A stretch of 64,000 bases of DNA from Marinomonas sp. SBI8L (GTDB lineage Bacteria; Pseudomonadota; Gammaproteobacteria; Pseudomonadales; Marinomonadaceae): the NCBI RefSeq assembly GCF_001624705.1, contig NZ_JSEO01000003.1:372001-436000 (forward strand). Reading direction: 5' to 3'. A program made the translations under genes and the position numbers. This document shows, piece by piece, positions 27,153 to 35,860 of this stretch. The notes beneath the pieces are model-generated. The model ran no database searches. It had not been told where the DNA came from and saw nothing but the letters and a program-made list of their open reading frames with translations. Positions within the stretch are counted from its first letter, which is position 1, and every line of letters starts with the position of its first letter.

Positions 27153-28169
27153 ATGTCTTTTCATTACTCTATCAGTGCTTTTCTCCTTGCTTGTGTAATA
27201 AATATAACAGGACTATCTGCAACAGAAGTTAACCATGATGCAACCAATAAAAAGCTAAACATCGTTGTAATTGGCAAGACTAAAAATGACAGTTTTTATG
27301 AACAATCCTATGAAGGCTGTAAAAAGTTTGCCAAAACTGTGGGTGACATTAATTGTATTTATGATGGACCTCAGGACTTTCAAAATATCCGTTCTCAAGC
27401 TTACATTATTGAGTCTTATTTAAAGATAGGGGTAGATGGTTTACTTATTTCAATCACAGACTCAAGCTTTCTCGTTAACCGGGTATTAAAGCAGGCTAAA
27501 GAGGCAAAAATCCCCGTCATTACTTTTGATTCAGATTTATTAGCAAAAGATAAAGCCTATCGATTAGCTTATGTGGGCACTAATAATTTTGATTATGGTG
27601 TGGCGCTTGGTAACCAAGCAAAGGCATTTAAAAAAGCGGGTGAGACTCAGATATGCATTCAGTCTGGACATGATACAACGCCAAATTTGAATGCGAGAAT
27701 TGATGGTGTTAGATATGCTTTAGCGGGTACCCATGTGACTCGATTACAAGGTGAAAATGGCTGGACAGAGTATTCAAGATGCCCGTTTTATACCTTAGGT
27801 AAAAGAGAGCATGCCGTTAGACAGCTAGAATATATACTTAATCTTGAACAACCACCTATCTTTCTTGCTGTAGCTGGATTTGCTCAGTTTTCACCTGACT
27901 ACGTTGACAGAATTAAGCCTTATCAAGCAAAAATAAAAGCAGGTAAGGCTGTTATTATTTCAGCAGATGCCGAAGAGGTTCAGTTAAAAGCAATTGAAAT
28001 AGAGTTATCTAATATTAATATTGGACAAAAGCCTTTTGAAATGGGGCGCTTAGGGACAGAGTTGTTATATCAATATGTAACTCAAAACAAACTGCCTGAA
28101 AAAGACATCTACTATCAGGACTTTTATTACTGCACTCCAGAGAATGTGAATGAATGTGTGGTTAAATAA
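27153..28169 (+). CDS. Orphan periplasmic sugar-type binding protein (RbsB-like)
   Basis: Periplasmic binding protein, type I fold, 338 residues. A signal peptide covers about residues 1-25 (ending near LSATE). The ligand-binding fold shows IVVIGKTKNDSFYEQSYEG, GVDGLLISITDS, IPVITFDSDL and YVGTNNFDYG. ATG 27153 is chosen because GAGG lies 7 bp upstream; the open frame reaches 27108 inside the MITE flank. No ABC permease or ATPase is adjacent. It may feed a distant transporter or a chemoreceptor/kinase. The nearest promoter must lie inside or right after MITE copy B. Confidence 0.82.
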   Translation: MSFHYSISAFLLACVINITGLSATEVNHDATNKKLNIVVIGKTKNDSFYEQSYEGCKKFAKTVGDINCIYDGPQDFQNIRSQAYIIESYLKIGVDGLLISITDSSFLVNRVLKQAKEAKIPVITFDSDLLAKDKAYRLAYVGTNNFDYGVALGNQAKAFKKAGETQICIQSGHDTTPNLNARIDGVRYALAGTHVTRLQGENGWTEYSRCPFYTLGKREHAVRQLEYILNLEQPPIFLAVAGFAQFSPDYVDRIKPYQAKIKAGKAVIISADAEEVQLKAIEIELSNINIGQKPFEMGRLGTELLYQYVTQNKLPEKDIYYQDFYYCTPENVNECVVK

Positions 28170-28307
28170 CAGACTTATGCACAATTTTTAGCCGTATTTA
28201 ATACGACTTTATTGTGAATTAGCGATTAATTGATTCTTTTTTAACCTTGTTTTTGGAAAGGAAAGTACCAATATCATAGGGATGTAACAGTAAAGGATTT
28301 GGATATT

Positions 28308-28538
28308 GTGAAAAGCTTAAAGGCTTATAACCCGCAACTAAAGTATAAAAAAATTATCCGTGAGAAGGCCATCTCAAGGGCGAAAACACGCATTATTATT
28401 GCTGGCCGTACTCCAGAAGAATTTAGTCAGGAAGACTTAGAGGCTGTGGTACAAGAGGAAGAAAATAAGCTTAAATCTGACATTAAGAGTAAGGGACTAC
28501 TAGCTGTTCTAGCGCTATTAGGTGTGAGCTGGCTCTAA
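28308..28538 (+). CDS. Small hypothetical protein with C-terminal membrane anchor
   Basis: Uncharacterised protein of about 76 residues. GTG 28308 fits a GGA seven bases upstream; TTG 28299 is another possible start. It is basic and helical in the first two thirds, with acidic SQEDLEAVVQEEENK, and ends in a short hydrophobic stretch LLAVLALLGVSWL. The stop codon touches the start of the next membrane-protein gene, so the two are probably one unit. I recognise no family. Confidence 0.6.
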   Translation: MKSLKAYNPQLKYKKIIREKAISRAKTRIIIAGRTPEEFSQEDLEAVVQEEENKLKSDIKSKGLLAVLALLGVSWL

Positions 28539-29059
28539 TGATGAATCAAATTTTTCGTATCACCTTTGTGACCTTTATTTATAAGCGTTACAAGCAAACA
28601 ATCTTGTCTACTGCCTTACTTTTATTAGTTTTATGGCTAATCGAAAAAATTCATCAAGACTTTGTGAATTACAGTCAACTTAACGAAGATACTAGCTTTC
28701 TTGCTGTTTCCTTTGGACTTAAATGGTTTGCCTTTGCTTGTGTGACTGGCCTATATACTGCTTGGAATCTGTTTTTTAAACGAGAGAGTTTTAAAAAAGA
28801 AAGTCTTAGTAAGGCTGAGCGTAAAAAGTACGGCCAGCTATTAAATGATGAAGACGAATTAGAAGATGACCTAATCGCAAAAATGCGTGCTCTTCCCACA
28901 TCGAAAGCCACATCAAAATTTACAGCAAAAACCACTGAAAAAGAGCCTCAAAATGAAAAGGATGGAGAAGATGCCAAGCCCGATCCTTTTGCTCAAATTC
29001 GCGATAAAGAAACCTTAAAGTCAAAAGCTGACTTTGTGTTACATAAAAAGCCTAAGTAG
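28538..29059 (+). CDS. Hypothetical two-helix membrane protein with charged tail
   Basis: Protein of 173 residues. Hydrophobic segments lie at about 22-40 and 58-78, and the cytoplasmic C-terminal half is highly charged and probably disordered (rich in Lys, Glu, Thr, Ser). It overlaps the end of the preceding small gene by one base and is followed 19 bp later by a DUF1801 gene. I recognise no function. The arrangement suggests a small cell-envelope accessory pair. Confidence 0.65.
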   Translation: MMNQIFRITFVTFIYKRYKQTILSTALLLLVLWLIEKIHQDFVNYSQLNEDTSFLAVSFGLKWFAFACVTGLYTAWNLFFKRESFKKESLSKAERKKYGQLLNDEDELEDDLIAKMRALPTSKATSKFTAKTTEKEPQNEKDGEDAKPDPFAQIRDKETLKSKADFVLHKKPK

Positions 29060-29078
29060 GGCACTTTGAAGGGTAATT

Positions 29079-29510
29079 ATGATGAATGAAGTAGTTAGGA
29101 AAAAGTTTGACACTTACCCTGTTAAGGTGAGAGCCAAGCTTGAGTACTTAAGACAGCTTATTCTAGAAGTGGCCGCTAATACAAATAAGGTAGGAGAAGT
29201 AGAAGAGACCCTAAAATGGGGTGAGCCTGCTTATATTACCCTGCCTATCCAATATGAAGATAAATCAGGCAAACTCAAAAAAGCAAAAGCCCCTGGTACC
29301 ACAATTCGTATTGACTGGAAGAGTAAAAGCCCAGATCAGTATGCCCTCTACGTGAACTGCCAAACCAGTTTGATTGATTCTTTTAATTCTCTTTTCCCTA
29401 ATACCTTTACCTTTGAAGGCTCAAGAGCTGTGGTGTTTAGACTTGATGATGAGCTGCCTGAAGAAGCGCTTAGAGTCTGTATTCAAATGGCGCTGACATA
29501 CCATTTATAG
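29079..29510 (+). CDS. DUF1801-family protein
   Basis: Small soluble protein of 143 residues resembling DUF1801/YdhG-like proteins: VRAKLEYLRQLILEVA, then VEETLKWGEPAY, TTIRIDWKSKSPDQYALYVNC and a C-terminal helix. The fold is related to frataxin/CyaY. GAAGGG lies before ATG 29079. Biochemical role unknown. The 207 bp after it hold no gene I can support. Confidence 0.75.
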   Translation: MMNEVVRKKFDTYPVKVRAKLEYLRQLILEVAANTNKVGEVEETLKWGEPAYITLPIQYEDKSGKLKKAKAPGTTIRIDWKSKSPDQYALYVNCQTSLIDSFNSLFPNTFTFEGSRAVVFRLDDELPEEALRVCIQMALTYHL

Positions 29511-29717
29511 GCTTTCATTCACACCAGTTAAAAGGATGGAAAGCTCATTCAGAGCGAAACTTTTTGCCCTCATATTTAGCTCTCTTATTTGCCCTTCATA
29601 TTTGCTCCAATAAGGGTTAATTACTATGCTTATTTATGACGTGTGTTAGGTAAGAGAGGGATGACTTATTAGGCCTGACGGTGATTGATAAGCATTTAAC
29701 TTAGGAAGCCTCATCCT

Positions 29718-30716
29718 ATGATTAACCTTAATACCTGTATTCTTGAACAACCCAATATCGATTTTGAAAAATGGCAAGTTTTAGTCAATATGATGGCTGA
29801 AATTTACGGTGCATCTAGTGGCGTTGTCGTTCAGTTTAGAAATGATATTTTTAATGTTGTTTCGGCGAGTAACAATGACGGTAGCTTTCTTGAGGTGAAT
29901 GCCAGTTGGCCTTGGGAAATGAAAAGTTTTTGCCGCCGTATTATGGAAACGCGAAGTGTTCTTTATGTGAATGACGCAGAAAATTCGAATGAATGGTGCA
30001 GTGCTCCCCCTGTTAGTGAAGGGCCTGTTCGCTCATACCTTGGTTACCCTCTTTTTTGGCCTGATAACTCTTTATTCGGTTCAATTTGCGTAATAGATAC
30101 TATCCCAACGGATTATTCAGAGAGCTTTGTGAAACTCTTAGGTCAGTTGAAAAAAGTGATTGAAAGTGAGCTCCAACATGTTTTTGATCATGAAAGAATT
30201 TCTAAGTTACTAGAAGAGCAAAGTGAGCAGCAAGAGCAGCTTAAACAACTTGCTCTCTATGACAGTTTGACAGGCTGCGCCAATCGCAACTTTCTTAGTG
30301 AACGTATCGCCTTTGCTATTGCTCGATCTGAGCGAGAAAAAACCAAGTTCTCTCTTTTATATATGGACCTGAATAAGTTTAAAGCCATTAATGATACCTA
30401 TGGCCACAAGGCTGGAGATCAGGTTTTAACGGCGATTGCGAATCGAATCAATAGCACAATAAGACGTACTGATTTGGTGGCAAGAGTGGGTGGTGATGAA
30501 TTTGTTATCGTCTTTAATAATCTGGTAAATGCAGAGGATATTATTAATCACTTAAATGACAAAATTCTTGAACCTATCCCCTTTGAAAATAAGCCTTTGC
30601 AGGTTTCAGCGACTTTTGGTGTGAGTGTTTACCCTGAGGATGGTCACAATATGGATAAACTTTTAGATGTGGCTGATAAACGTATGTATTACCAAAAAAT
30701 CAGGGCAAGAAGCTAG
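29718..30716 (+). CDS. GAF-GGDEF diguanylate cyclase
   Basis: Cytoplasmic cyclic-di-GMP synthase of 332 residues. A GAF sensor covers about residues 20-155, a short coiled coil (LLEEQSEQQEQLKQ) follows, then a GGDEF domain about 165-330 with YDSLTGCANRNF, KAINDTYGHKAGDQVL and RVGGDEFVIVF. The active-site GGDEF is intact, and RRTD five residues before it forms the inhibitory I-site, so the enzyme should be active and product-inhibited. No EAL domain is present. The stop codon abuts MITE remnant D; its insertion could have replaced the last residues. Confidence 0.92.
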   Translation: MINLNTCILEQPNIDFEKWQVLVNMMAEIYGASSGVVVQFRNDIFNVVSASNNDGSFLEVNASWPWEMKSFCRRIMETRSVLYVNDAENSNEWCSAPPVSEGPVRSYLGYPLFWPDNSLFGSICVIDTIPTDYSESFVKLLGQLKKVIESELQHVFDHERISKLLEEQSEQQEQLKQLALYDSLTGCANRNFLSERIAFAIARSEREKTKFSLLYMDLNKFKAINDTYGHKAGDQVLTAIANRINSTIRRTDLVARVGGDEFVIVFNNLVNAEDIINHLNDKILEPIPFENKPLQVSATFGVSVYPEDGHNMDKLLDVADKRMYYQKIRARS

Positions 30717-30916
30717 GTCTTTTAGACCACGCCCTTCGGGTCTTTGAATAATACCTAAACGGCATTTCAGAAAAAGTAACGCCCTGTGTTGTCACTTCTC
30801 GAAAGGTACCTACACTGGTTTTCTATTAGTAAACGCAAAGTAACGCCTTGTGTGATATTTTTTCTCATATACCTTAGAAGAGCAGACTGAGAATAGGTGA
30901 CTTAATCGCAGGTTCC
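30717..30916 (+). mobile_element. Left-truncated MITE copy D
   Basis: Homology to the family begins right after the cyclase stop codon (CTTTTAGACCACGCCC) and runs to an intact right end GACTTAATCGCAGGTTCC followed by CTAG. The left third is missing. It has the 22-base insert shared with copy A and a unique substitution around 30816-30830. It is a degraded copy. The 250 bp between it and the next gene show nothing I can name. Confidence 0.8.
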
Positions 30917-31172
30917 CTAGTCTGCTACTTTTTGAACTGATTTCCTTTCTGACATTTCTTCTATTTTTTATAAGCCTGAATGGCATAGGTTTTGCTGAGA
31001 TTAGCTTAATGCTTTTTCTACACCTAATACTGGTTTTTTGGCCATCTTGTAAGGCTAATCGGCTTTGCATTGCTCTAAAAAGGTGCGATTTGATGATGCG
31101 TTTAAATCAAGAGGTTTGTGTATTGAACAAAGTGAACCTATGCAAAGTATAAAAACAAATAAGAAGAGAGAT

Positions 31173-31688
31173 ATGGAATTTAGAGAGTTAAGCTCTATCA
31201 AAGGGCATGAAAACGGGTTTAAAGAGTTGTTAATTGATAGCATCGAAAGTGGCGCTTCAATTGGTTTTATTACACCTGTTAAGGGCGATGAAATTAGTAC
31301 CTATTGGAATGGAATTGAGTCGGACCTCGCCTTGGCGAAACGTAAATTATTTGCAGTTTTCGAGGGCGATGAACTAGTGGCATGTGTGCAGCTTTCTTTG
31401 TGTGCCAAAGCTAATGGTGCCCATAGGGCGGAAGTTGAAAAACTCATGGTAAAAACGACTTCAAGAGGCCAAGGTATTAGTAAAAAACTGATGAAGTTGA
31501 TGGAATGTGTCGCTGTCGAAATTGGCTTAACACTTTTGGTATTAGATACTAGAGTAGGTGACTTAGCATCAAACTTATATCGTTCGATTGGTTACATTGA
31601 AGCAGGTAAAATTCCACAATTTGCACTTGGCTCAAATGGTAAGTTAGAAAGCACAGTATATTTTTATAAATTGTTAACAAGATTATAA
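31173..31688 (+). CDS. GNAT-family N-acetyltransferase
   Basis: Acetyl-CoA-dependent transferase of 171 residues. Motif A is RAEVEKLMVKTTSRGQGISK, with the acetyl-CoA loop R-G-Q-G-I-S, followed by LTLLVLDTRVGDLASNLYRS and YIEAGKIPQF. ATG 31173 is chosen after AGAGAGAT; the longer frame from 31065 has an atypical, non-conserved-looking extension. Substrate unknown. The next gene, HAD-like, starts 44 bp later and may be co-transcribed. Confidence 0.85.
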   Translation: MEFRELSSIKGHENGFKELLIDSIESGASIGFITPVKGDEISTYWNGIESDLALAKRKLFAVFEGDELVACVQLSLCAKANGAHRAEVEKLMVKTTSRGQGISKKLMKLMECVAVEIGLTLLVLDTRVGDLASNLYRSIGYIEAGKIPQFALGSNGKLESTVYFYKLLTRL

Positions 31689-31732
31689 GTTTGAGTTTTT
31701 AAACGGCATAAAGCTTAAGGAAGGGAAAGTTG

Positions 31733-32401
31733 ATGGCAGCGATAAAAGCAATTCTTTTTGATCACGATGGAACCTTAGTTGATTCTGAGTTTATTCATTA
31801 TCAAATGTGGGTAGCGATATTAAAGCCCTATGGTGTGACGCTAACCGAGGATGATTACATCAAGGAATATGCTGGTATTCCAAGCCCTGCTAATGCCAAG
31901 ACTATGGTCGAAAAATATGGTCTTACCTATACGGCAGAAGCACTAAATAAAGCGAAGGCACTGGCAACAGATAATTACCTTTCAAATCAGGCATTTCCTT
32001 TAGTAGATTCAGCCAAAGAGGTGATAGCAAGTTTGGCCCAAAAAGAGGTGAAGCTTGCCATTGTGACTGGCGCTGGTGGAGATGCACCTAGAAATACGCT
32101 TAAGCAAAATAATCTAGAAACTTACTTTGAGACTATCGTCTCTGGGGATGACGTTGAACACAGTAAGCCAGCACCCGATTGTTATTTATTAGCTGCAAAG
32201 AGGCTAGGGCTTGAGCCTCATGAATGTGTTGCTATCGAAGATACGGCAAATGGCGTCAGTGCGGCTGCAGCAGCGAATGTTCCTTGTGTCGCAATTGCAA
32301 CAAAAATGTCACAGCATCAGGATCTGAGCAAGGCGATTAAGATAGTTGCTAGTTTAAAGGATGCGAAAAATTGGATTAAAAATCAGTATTTTAGTTTTTA
32401 A
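31733..32401 (+). CDS. HAD-superfamily phosphatase/phosphomutase, subfamily IA
   Basis: Hydrolase of 222 residues with nucleophile motif FDHDGTLVDSE (about 9-19), motif II IVTGAGGD, motif III lysine in SGDDVEHSKPAPDCY and motif IV AIEDTANGVSAA. The helical cap after motif I fits the beta-phosphoglucomutase/phosphoglycolate phosphatase group. The substrate is unassigned, as these enzymes are promiscuous. AAGGAAGGG precedes ATG 31733. A MITE copy lies 63 bp after the stop. Confidence 0.88.
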   Translation: MAAIKAILFDHDGTLVDSEFIHYQMWVAILKPYGVTLTEDDYIKEYAGIPSPANAKTMVEKYGLTYTAEALNKAKALATDNYLSNQAFPLVDSAKEVIASLAQKEVKLAIVTGAGGDAPRNTLKQNNLETYFETIVSGDDVEHSKPAPDCYLLAAKRLGLEPHECVAIEDTANGVSAAAAANVPCVAIATKMSQHQDLSKAIKIVASLKDAKNWIKNQYFSF

Positions 32402-32464
32402 TTTCTTTAGGCGCATGTCGTTTTCTTAATATCATTTTTTTAATTATTTCATTGTTTTACTTAA

Positions 32465-32727
32465 GGAACCTGCGAATAAGTCCTCCCGCCTCAGCGTGTG
32501 GATAAAAGCGCCTAGATTTATGGCGAGGGGCGTAACTTAATAGTTATTCTATTGATAAGGCCCTCAACTTAAAGATAGGGCTTTTAGACCACGCCCTTTG
32601 GGTCTTTCAGAAAAAGCGTCACTCTGTGTTGTCCCTTCTCGAAAGGTACCTACATTACGTCAAAGTGACGCCTTGCTTGACGCTTTTTCTGAAAAGACTG
32701 AGAAGAGGTGACTTAATCGCAGGTTCC
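32465..32727 (+). mobile_element. MITE-like element copy C, 263 bp
   Basis: Same family as copy B; flanks are TTAA (32461-32464) and TTAG (32728-32731). The interior large stem is a perfect 17-bp pairing (32605-32621 with 32678-32694) reading GCGTCA/TGACGC, where copy E has GTATCA/TGATAC. The remaining about 210 bp up to the next gene hold no feature I can support. Confidence 0.85.
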
Positions 32728-32939
32728 TTAGCTCTGTTACTAAAAGCCTCATTAACATTTGAGATTTTTTAGCTGGAACGACACAAGGAATCATTATTGT
32801 TAATAAGTGTGTTAAAACGCGATTTTTTGGCATTTAACTTGTTATAACGTGGCTAGAAACGAACTTCTTCTCTATAACTTTGTAGGAGACTTTTATTTGG
32901 TTGTCTTAATTTAACTTGTGATGCTAAAGGGCAAAGAAA

Positions 32940-33707
32940 GTGAGAAATATTGTTTTTCTATCTGTCATTCTGATTTTTTTCCCTGCTGTAAACGGATTTT
33001 CGCAGACTCTTAAAGTGGCTACTGGGGAGTATTCACCAACAATAGGCGCTAATTTAAAACACGGTGGTTATGCTACTCATATGATGACTCTGGCTTTTGA
33101 AAGCCAAGGTATTAGCTTGGATGTAGATTATATGCCTTGGAAACGAGCCTTGGTGAGTACGCAAAAGGGAGATTATGATCTTTCCTTTTATTGGTTTTTT
33201 TCCGAAGAAAGGCAAAAAAGTTTTTACTATGGCGATGCTTTAATTCAGTCCAATATACACTTTTTTCACCTCGAAGCTCTTAACTTTGATTGGCAAGGCT
33301 ATGATGATCTTGAACCTTATTTTGTCGGCTTAACGGCAGGTTACCACTATTCATCAGAGCTTGATGTATTGGTCAATGCTGGTGAACTTAATAGTCATGT
33401 AACCACTCGTGATATAGATAATGTGAACATGCTATTAGCCAGTCGTATTGATATTTTTCCCATGACGCTCCTTGAAGGTTTTTATCTGATAAACAACCGT
33501 TTTCCACCAGAGTCCGCTAAAAAAATTACTTATCATCCTAAGGCGCTATCGACACCAACGGGTCATCCTATTTTTCCCAAGGTGAATGAGAAATCACTAA
33601 GATTACGCCAGATTTATAACCAAGGTATCAAGGAGATTAAAGCTAAGGGAATACTAGAAGAATACGAACAAAAAATGATTGATGGTTGGTACGAACAAAC
33701 CAATTGA
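32940..33707 (+). CDS. Periplasmic amino-acid-type binding protein (SBP_bac_3-like)
   Basis: Periplasmic protein of 255 residues with a signal peptide (about 1-21, before QTLKVATGEYSP). The body resembles solute-binding family 3: TLKVATGEYSPTIGANLKHGG, VDYMPWKRALVSTQKGDYD (a motif common in this divergent group) and a C-terminal YNQGIKEIKAKGILEEYEQK helix. The start is GTG. There are no transporter genes beside it. Such stand-alone members are frequent in marine gammaproteobacteria and their roles are mostly unknown. Confidence 0.8.
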   Translation: MRNIVFLSVILIFFPAVNGFSQTLKVATGEYSPTIGANLKHGGYATHMMTLAFESQGISLDVDYMPWKRALVSTQKGDYDLSFYWFFSEERQKSFYYGDALIQSNIHFFHLEALNFDWQGYDDLEPYFVGLTAGYHYSSELDVLVNAGELNSHVTTRDIDNVNMLLASRIDIFPMTLLEGFYLINNRFPPESAKKITYHPKALSTPTGHPIFPKVNEKSLRLRQIYNQGIKEIKAKGILEEYEQKMIDGWYEQTN

Positions 33708-33873
33708 CGATAAGTGGCTTATTTGAAGTAGGGCCTGATAGAGCAAAAGTGTAAATCCTCTCCGTGTTATTTCATCCATTTTTACCTTAGTTTCTTAGTA
33801 TCAATGTTTAAGACAACTGAGATACAGAGAATTTTCCTGAAAAACCTACCAATAAACGGTTAAGGACAGCAAA

Positions 33874-34410
33874 ATGAAAGTTTTATCTCTAAGTTGTGAT
33901 AATAAACATGGGTTTTCTAAAAAACCAGTAACACAGCTTACCTTGATCGCAGGTTTAGGCGTCGAAGGTGATGCTCATTGTGGCGAGACCGTTAAACATA
34001 GATCTCGAGTAAAAGCAGACCCAACCCAGCCTAATTTACGCCAAGTTCACCTAATTCATTCAGAACTTCTTACTGAGTTACAAGCAAAAAGCTTTAATGT
34101 TGAAGCTGGCTCTTTAGGTGAGAATATCCTCACCCAAGGCGTCGATTTACTCTCTTTGCCAAAAGATACCTTACTCCATCTAGGTGATGAAGTTGTATTA
34201 CAAGTGACAGGGCTTAGAAACCCTTGTGCCCAGTTGGATCATTATCAAAAAGGTTTGACCCAAGCTGTGCTTGATAAAGATGAAGAGGGCAATCTCGTAC
34301 GCAAAGCTGGCATCATGGCGATTGTCGTGAAAGGAGGGGAGCTTTTAATAGCGGATGCCATTAAGGTTGAGTTACCTGAAAAACCGTATCAAAAGCTTGA
34401 AAGAGTTTAG
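33874..34410 (+). CDS. MOSC-domain protein
   Basis: Protein of 178 residues with the MOSC fold found in molybdenum-cofactor sulfurases and YiiM-like reductases. The GVEGDAHCGETVKHRS, QVHLIHSELL, EAGSLGENILTQG and GLRNPCAQLD segments carry the conserved Cys thought to bind the cofactor sulfur or Moco. It is a single-domain form. Immediate neighbours are unrelated, so the partner is unclear. Confidence 0.87.
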   Translation: MKVLSLSCDNKHGFSKKPVTQLTLIAGLGVEGDAHCGETVKHRSRVKADPTQPNLRQVHLIHSELLTELQAKSFNVEAGSLGENILTQGVDLLSLPKDTLLHLGDEVVLQVTGLRNPCAQLDHYQKGLTQAVLDKDEEGNLVRKAGIMAIVVKGGELLIADAIKVELPEKPYQKLERV

Positions 34411-34482
34411 GGTTAAAAGTTACGGTAATGATAGATTTAGCTTTATCTAAACGATGAATGCTATTACGAAGTAGAGGTTATT

Positions 34483-34875
34483 ATGGCTCATAAATATTAT
34501 GGTTCTTGTTTATGTGGCGCTATTAGCTTTAATGTTACTGGTTTTAGTGAAAGCGCAGCAAATTGCCACTGTACTATGTGTCGAAAGTTCCATGGAGCTG
34601 CTTACGGAACACTAGTGAGTGTGACGGGCTTAACTTGGTTAAAAGGCTTTGAATTAATGAAGCACTTCACAGCAAAGAATGGGACTCAAAGAAGTTTCTG
34701 CCAAGAGTGTGGTTCTAGTTTAGGGTTTAGAGTTAAAAATGCGAGTATTAATGAGATTGAGATAGCAATTTCAACGTTTGATGAAGATATTCCTATTAAA
34801 ATTGATGCTCAAATTTATACAGAAGATAAAGCTAACTGGAGTGAATTACAGCAAGGTATCCCATCATTTAAGTAA
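34483..34875 (+). CDS. GFA-family zinc protein
   Basis: Protein of 130 residues of the glutathione-dependent formaldehyde-activating (GFA/CENP-V) family. The zinc ligands are in GSCLCGAISF, CHCTMCRKFHGAAYG and FCQECGSSLGF. Members bind zinc and glutathione-type thiols; most have no proven reaction. It is the first of two adjacent GFA genes here, with a third at 58332 and a relic at 60034. Confidence 0.88.
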   Translation: MAHKYYGSCLCGAISFNVTGFSESAANCHCTMCRKFHGAAYGTLVSVTGLTWLKGFELMKHFTAKNGTQRSFCQECGSSLGFRVKNASINEIEIAISTFDEDIPIKIDAQIYTEDKANWSELQQGIPSFK

Positions 34876-34910
34876 GGACGAAATGAAAGCTAGCTAAAGG
34901 AATAATTAAA

Positions 34911-35252
34911 ATGAAACTAACTTGTCATTGCGGCAATATCGAATTAACAGCGGCTTATGTTCCTCAAGAAATAGCCAATTGTAATTGTTCCATTTGCCGT
35001 CGTTATGCGGCTTCTTGGGCCTATTATGAGCCAAAGGATGTTAATATCTCCCACACTCAAAAAGCCTCAGGCGCTTATATTTGGGGGGATAAGGAAGTCG
35101 CTTTTCATCACTGTACTTTATGCGGCTGTATTACTCACTATGTAACGACAGATAAATGTGATGCCAATGTGACGGCTATCAATATGTGTATGGCTGATAA
35201 TGAGATTAAAGATGCTATTCCAGTTCGAAAAATTGATGGGGCGGTTTATTAA
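34911..35252 (+). CDS. Short GFA-family zinc protein
   Basis: Protein of 113 residues, a divergent GFA-family member with LTCHCGNIEL, NCNCSICRRYAASWAYY and HHCTLCGCITHY. It is shorter than its neighbour and not a recent duplicate of it. It is 35 bp downstream and likely co-transcribed. The function is probably thiol/aldehyde related, unproven. Confidence 0.86.
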   Translation: MKLTCHCGNIELTAAYVPQEIANCNCSICRRYAASWAYYEPKDVNISHTQKASGAYIWGDKEVAFHHCTLCGCITHYVTTDKCDANVTAINMCMADNEIKDAIPVRKIDGAVY

Positions 35253-35310
35253 TAAAATCAATTTTCAGGTTTGATTAAATCTGATATTTAGAAATAAAGA
35301 TTATTAAAAA

Positions 35311-35766
35311 ATGAATAACGAAAAGTTTTTAGAAGTAATTGATTCAACACCTCTTGTGTCTATGGATTTATTAATAGAAGACAAGCAAGGGCGTGTATTA
35401 TTAGGTAAACGTCTTAATAAACCAGCACAAGGTTTTTGGTTTGTTCCAGGCGGGCGAATTCGTAAAAATGAAACCCTATCTGATGCCATTGTTAGAATAT
35501 CAAAAGCAGAGTTAGGTGTTGAAGTAACACTTGATAAAGCGCGTCTTATCGGGGCGTTTGATCATATTTATGAGGATAACTTTGCCGCAGCTAAAGGTAT
35601 CAATACCCATTATGTCGCCATGGGTTATCAAATTAAATTAAACGATGATTTTAAGATAAAAACCGATGAGCAACATTCTGATATTTATTGGTGGTCAAAA
35701 GATGATCTGCTTGAAGATGAAAGTGTTCATAAAAATACCAAACTTTATTTTCAGAACCGTGATTAA
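35311..35766 (+). CDS. gmm: GDP-mannose mannosyl hydrolase (Nudix family)
   Basis: Nudix-fold enzyme of 151 residues. The Nudix box is GGRIRKNETLSDAIVRISKAELGVEV-like (about residues 49-73). It has the Gmm departure from the standard consensus: the glutamates of REUxEE are partly replaced (RISKAELG), as in GDP-mannose hydrolases that release mannose and GDP. Length and the start TPLVSMDLLIED fit Gmm. It is followed by a phosphohexomutase gene, which makes a GDP-mannose link plausible. Confidence 0.85.
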   Translation: MNNEKFLEVIDSTPLVSMDLLIEDKQGRVLLGKRLNKPAQGFWFVPGGRIRKNETLSDAIVRISKAELGVEVTLDKARLIGAFDHIYEDNFAAAKGINTHYVAMGYQIKLNDDFKIKTDEQHSDIYWWSKDDLLEDESVHKNTKLYFQNRD

Positions 35767-35860
35767 TGCTTAGAATGTTTGAATTCACATACTAACTCGG
35801 CTGTGTTTTTTTATACGAGCGGCCCTATTTAAAAACAATATTTAATAAAGAGATAACTTG

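Noticed and set aside
29536-29613. Short frame of 25 codons after AAAAGG in the gap before the diguanylate cyclase
   Set aside because: The possible ribosome site touches the start codon and the peptide shows no notable feature.
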